Both the position numbers and the translations under genes were made by a program. Below, piece after piece: positions 5,047 through 6,936 of a stretch of 6,936 bases of DNA. Each line of letters starts with the position of its first letter. Positions within the stretch are counted from its first letter, which is position 1. Source of the DNA: Chitinophagaceae bacterium (GTDB lineage Bacteria > Bacteroidota > Bacteroidia > Chitinophagales > Chitinophagaceae); assembly GCA_023251335.1 (NCBI GenBank), contig JAHEZA010000131.1, forward strand, positions 1 through 6,936, given 5' to 3'. Below the pieces are notes generated by a model. The model ran no database searches and had not been told where the DNA came from. It worked only from the letters and a program-made list of their open reading frames with translations.

Positions 5047-6303
5047 ATGGACAGAGTAATTGAAAAAAAGAAATGGTCAACCAAAAGAATTCTGACAATT
5101 GCAGGGATTGTAGCGATAATTGCGCTAATAGCAGGAAGCTATTATTTTACATCAGGCAAAAGCAAATTAAATGTAGACACCGACCGCATAACAATCAGCG
5201 AAATTACAAAAGGAACTTTTCAGGAACGGATTCCTGTAAACGGAGTTGTTCTTCCTCTAACTACTATTTACCTGGATGCCGTAGAAGGCGGACGGGTAGA
5301 AGAAAAATTTGTGGATGATGGCACCGTGATGAAAAAGGGAGATCCAATCTTAAAATTATCAAATACAGACCTCCAACTTTCCCTGGTGACTCAAAAAACA
5401 AATGTTTATAACCTGCTTACCCAAATGCAAATTTCCAAAAATGCTGCAGAGCAAAATACGGTTAATAAGCTGAATTCGATGACCGATGTCGAAAGCTCAT
5501 TAAAAGAAGCAAAACGGATTTATGATTTGGATAAATACTTATACGCGCAAAAAGCGATCGGTTCCCAGGAATACCAAAAAGCAAAAAACGATTTCGATTA
5601 CTATACCCAAAAGAAAAAACTTAGTGAACAGGTACTACAGCAGGACTCTATTTCAACTGATCAGCAGTTAAAGCAGGCAAGGCAATTGTTTGAGGGATCT
5701 CAGAATGCTTTGAACGTGATGCAGCAAAAGGTAGGTGACCTGATCGTACGGGCACCTATTGACGGACAACTGACTTCGCTTGACGCCGAAGTAGGTCAGA
5801 CAAAAAATAAGGGCGATCAACTGGGGCAAATCGACGTGCTAAGCGGCTATAAGGTGCGCGTAGATATTGATGAACATTATATTTCAAGGATATTTATTGG
5901 ATTGAAAGGTCAATTTGATTTTGCAGACACTACTTATGACCTTGTAATAAAAAAGGTATATACGCAGGTAACCAATGGGCGGTTCCAGGTAGATATGGAA
6001 TTTGTTGGAAAAGTACCAAAAGGAATCCGCCGCGGGCAAACGTTACAGATATTAGTAGCACTTAGCGAAGCAAGAACTGCAGTGCTGTTGCCGAAAGGTG
6101 GTTTTTATCAGCAAACCGGAGGTAACTGGATATTTAAAGTAAGTGACGATGGTTCCAAAGCCTATAAGGTAAATATACAGTTAGGAAATCAAAATCCCGA
6201 TTTTTACGAAGTATTAGAAGGATTAAAACCTGGTGACAAAGTGGTAACCAGCAGTTATGAAAACTACGGAGATATGCAGGAGTTGATACTGAAAGGGAAT
6301 TAG
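5047..6303 (+). CDS. HlyD/MacA-like periplasmic adaptor of an efflux system
   Basis: A 418-residue membrane-fusion protein that should bridge an inner-membrane ABC transporter to an outer-membrane channel. A basic N-terminus (KKKWSTKR) is followed by one membrane helix (about 15-34), leaving the rest periplasmic. The first lipoyl/barrel-sandwich half (about 66-107) has GGRVEEKFVDDGTVMKKGDPI. A long coiled-coil hairpin occupies about 108-228, followed by the second barrel half, VRAPIDGQLTSLDAEVGQ (234-251). Beta-barrel and membrane-proximal domains (about 268-415) follow, ending with GLKPGDKVVTSSYENYG. Length and domain order are normal for the family. The ABC ATPase gene begins 340 bp downstream, and I expect FtsX/MacB-type permease and possibly TolC genes beyond the window. 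The start at 5047 is the first ATG before the basic stretch and membrane helix. The upstream sigma-54-like promoter with paired sites suggests control by the adjacent two-component system. Confidence 0.93.
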   Translation: MDRVIEKKKWSTKRILTIAGIVAIIALIAGSYYFTSGKSKLNVDTDRITISEITKGTFQERIPVNGVVLPLTTIYLDAVEGGRVEEKFVDDGTVMKKGDPILKLSNTDLQLSLVTQKTNVYNLLTQMQISKNAAEQNTVNKLNSMTDVESSLKEAKRIYDLDKYLYAQKAIGSQEYQKAKNDFDYYTQKKKLSEQVLQQDSISTDQQLKQARQLFEGSQNALNVMQQKVGDLIVRAPIDGQLTSLDAEVGQTKNKGDQLGQIDVLSGYKVRVDIDEHYISRIFIGLKGQFDFADTTYDLVIKKVYTQVTNGRFQVDMEFVGKVPKGIRRGQTLQILVALSEARTAVLLPKGGFYQQTGGNWIFKVSDDGSKAYKVNIQLGNQNPDFYEVLEGLKPGDKVVTSSYENYGDMQELILKGN

Positions 6304-6367
6304 ATACGCTGTAAAAAAAAGGTTGAAATAAAAACGCTACAACAGTTATAAAATTAAAACCTCAGTT

Positions 6368-6592
6368 ATGAAAAAATTATTTTTAACCGATATACTGATT
6401 TCGGTTCTGGTCTTTGTTCTGCTGTTGATGCCATGGAACATCAATCTTGCCAGATCCGGTTGCAATGAATTTTTATCCAGGCCGGTTTGTAACAATTCAT
6501 TAATTATGATACCAAATCGTATTTCCGAAAATTCAGCGCCGGCAACAGCTCAAGGCCTATTTCCCTTTGACGATCTAATAATCAAAATATAA
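6368..6592 (+). CDS. Small membrane or exported peptide of unknown function
   Basis: A 74-residue reading frame between the adaptor and the ABC ATPase on the same strand. The N-terminus, MKKLFLTD, is followed by a strongly hydrophobic stretch (residues 9-23), consistent with a signal peptide or a single membrane helix. The remainder (about 29-74) is polar to mixed, has two cysteines (32 and 41) and matches nothing I recognise. Its ATG follows an A-rich leader (AAAATTAAAACC) like those of the other genes here, it fills the otherwise unexplained gap of 339 bp, and no competing frame is better. It could be an accessory subunit of the transporter, an exported peptide, or a spurious frame; the case rests on context and the hydrophobic N-terminus. 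Confidence 0.5.
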   Translation: MKKLFLTDILISVLVFVLLLMPWNINLARSGCNEFLSRPVCNNSLIMIPNRISENSAPATAQGLFPFDDLIIKI

Positions 6593-6642
6593 ACCTACAC
6601 TTATTAAATTCAATTATTCAACTTAATCAAAAAACAAAACAA

Positions 6643-6936
6643 ATGATAAAAATTAAAGACCTGGAAAAGATCTACCGCACCGAAGAGGTGGAAACCGTTG
6701 CGCTTAACAAACTTTCTTTTGCTGTCAATGACGGAGAATTTGTCGCCGTGATGGGGCCATCAGGATGTGGTAAGTCTACACTGCTTAATATTCTCGGATT
6801 GTTAGACGACCCGGATAGCGGAAGCTTTTTATTCAACGGAATAGAAGTAGCTGATTTCAACGAAAGAAAAAGAGCCGATCTACGAAAGAAAAACATTGGA
6901 TTTGTGTTCCAAAGTTTCAACCTGATTGACGAACTG
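6643..6936 (+). CDS. ABC transporter ATP-binding protein, LolD/MacB type, N-terminal part
   Basis: The first 98 residues of an ABC ATPase that powers export with FtsX/MacB-type permeases. Visible are the Walker A motif GPSGCGKST (38-46) and the Q-loop [11 protein letters not shown] (86-96, Gln90). The signature, Walker B and H-loop lie beyond the window edge. The pattern [24 protein letters not shown]... with the [10 protein letters not shown]-loop is characteristic of the LolD/MacB/FtsE branch rather than importers. The start ATG at 6643 follows an A-rich leader without Shine-Dalgarno. Its position after the adaptor indicates a MacAB-like tripartite exporter; the substrate cannot be deduced. 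It is partial only because the window ends. Confidence 0.95.
   Translation, partial: MIKIKDLEKIYRTEEVETVALNKLSFAVNDGEFVAVMGPSGCGKSTLLNILGLLDDPDSGSFLFNGIEVADFNERKRADLRKKNIGFVFQSFNLIDEL

Noticed and set aside
4868..5059. Open frame of 63 codons upstream of the adaptor gene
   Set aside because: It begins inside the first activator site of block 2, runs through the second site and the -24/-12 region, ends inside the adaptor gene, and its product is low-complexity Lys/Ile/Asn-rich. It is better explained as regulatory DNA.
6672..6920. Minus-strand open frame of 82 codons
   Set aside because: It is the antisense shadow of the ABC ATPase, whose Walker A and Q-loop are clear on the plus strand.

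Overview
The window looks like a piece of a Bacteroidota chromosome, probably Chitinophagaceae or a close relative. It is AT-rich and its genes start after A-rich leaders (for example AAAATTAAAAATC before ATG) with no Shine-Dalgarno sequence. It also holds a predicted lipoprotein, a succinyl-CoA ligase beta start, and a two-component pair next to a HlyD/ABC export operon, all in a style I associate with that phylum. The lineage call is inference from gene content and style; no ribosomal marker is present.

Layout. Positions 1-189 (minus strand) hold the first 63 codons of sucC. A divergent gene at 248-1087 encodes an unrecognised predicted lipoprotein. Its stop overlaps by 4 bp the stop of a convergent minus-strand operon made of an NtrC-type sigma-54 response regulator (2472-3827, first gene) and an NtrY-like sensor histidine kinase (1084-2424, second gene). 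A gene-free stretch of 593 bp (3828-4420) follows. It contains an inverted pair of G/C-rich repeats, a perfect 11-bp palindrome, two 17-bp regulator-like sites, a sigma-54-like -24/-12 promoter and a leader hairpin. Next come two tandem paralogous small basic proteins (4421-4609 and 4644-4841). A second regulatory block (4842-5046) repeats the same architecture, and then comes an export operon: HlyD/MacA-like adaptor (5047-6303), a small membrane or exported peptide (6368-6592) and the start of a LolD/MacB-type ABC ATPase (6643 to the window edge).

How it fits together. The main observation is that both regulatory blocks carry two copies of a 17-bp site, TGT-N-TCA-N-AA-N2-G-N-A-N2, whose starts are exactly 22 bp apart. 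The promoter-proximal copy begins 69 bp (block 1) or 68 bp (block 2) before a TGGCAYG box. This is the expected arrangement of upstream activator sites for an NtrC-family activator at sigma-54 promoters, and such an activator is encoded immediately next door. I infer a single regulon: the kinase/regulator pair senses a membrane or intracellular cue and switches on both the duplicated small proteins and the efflux operon. The small proteins share a FTAADLWNIQ core and a Lys/Arg-rich tail. I do not recognise them, and they are the best candidates for an undescribed component.
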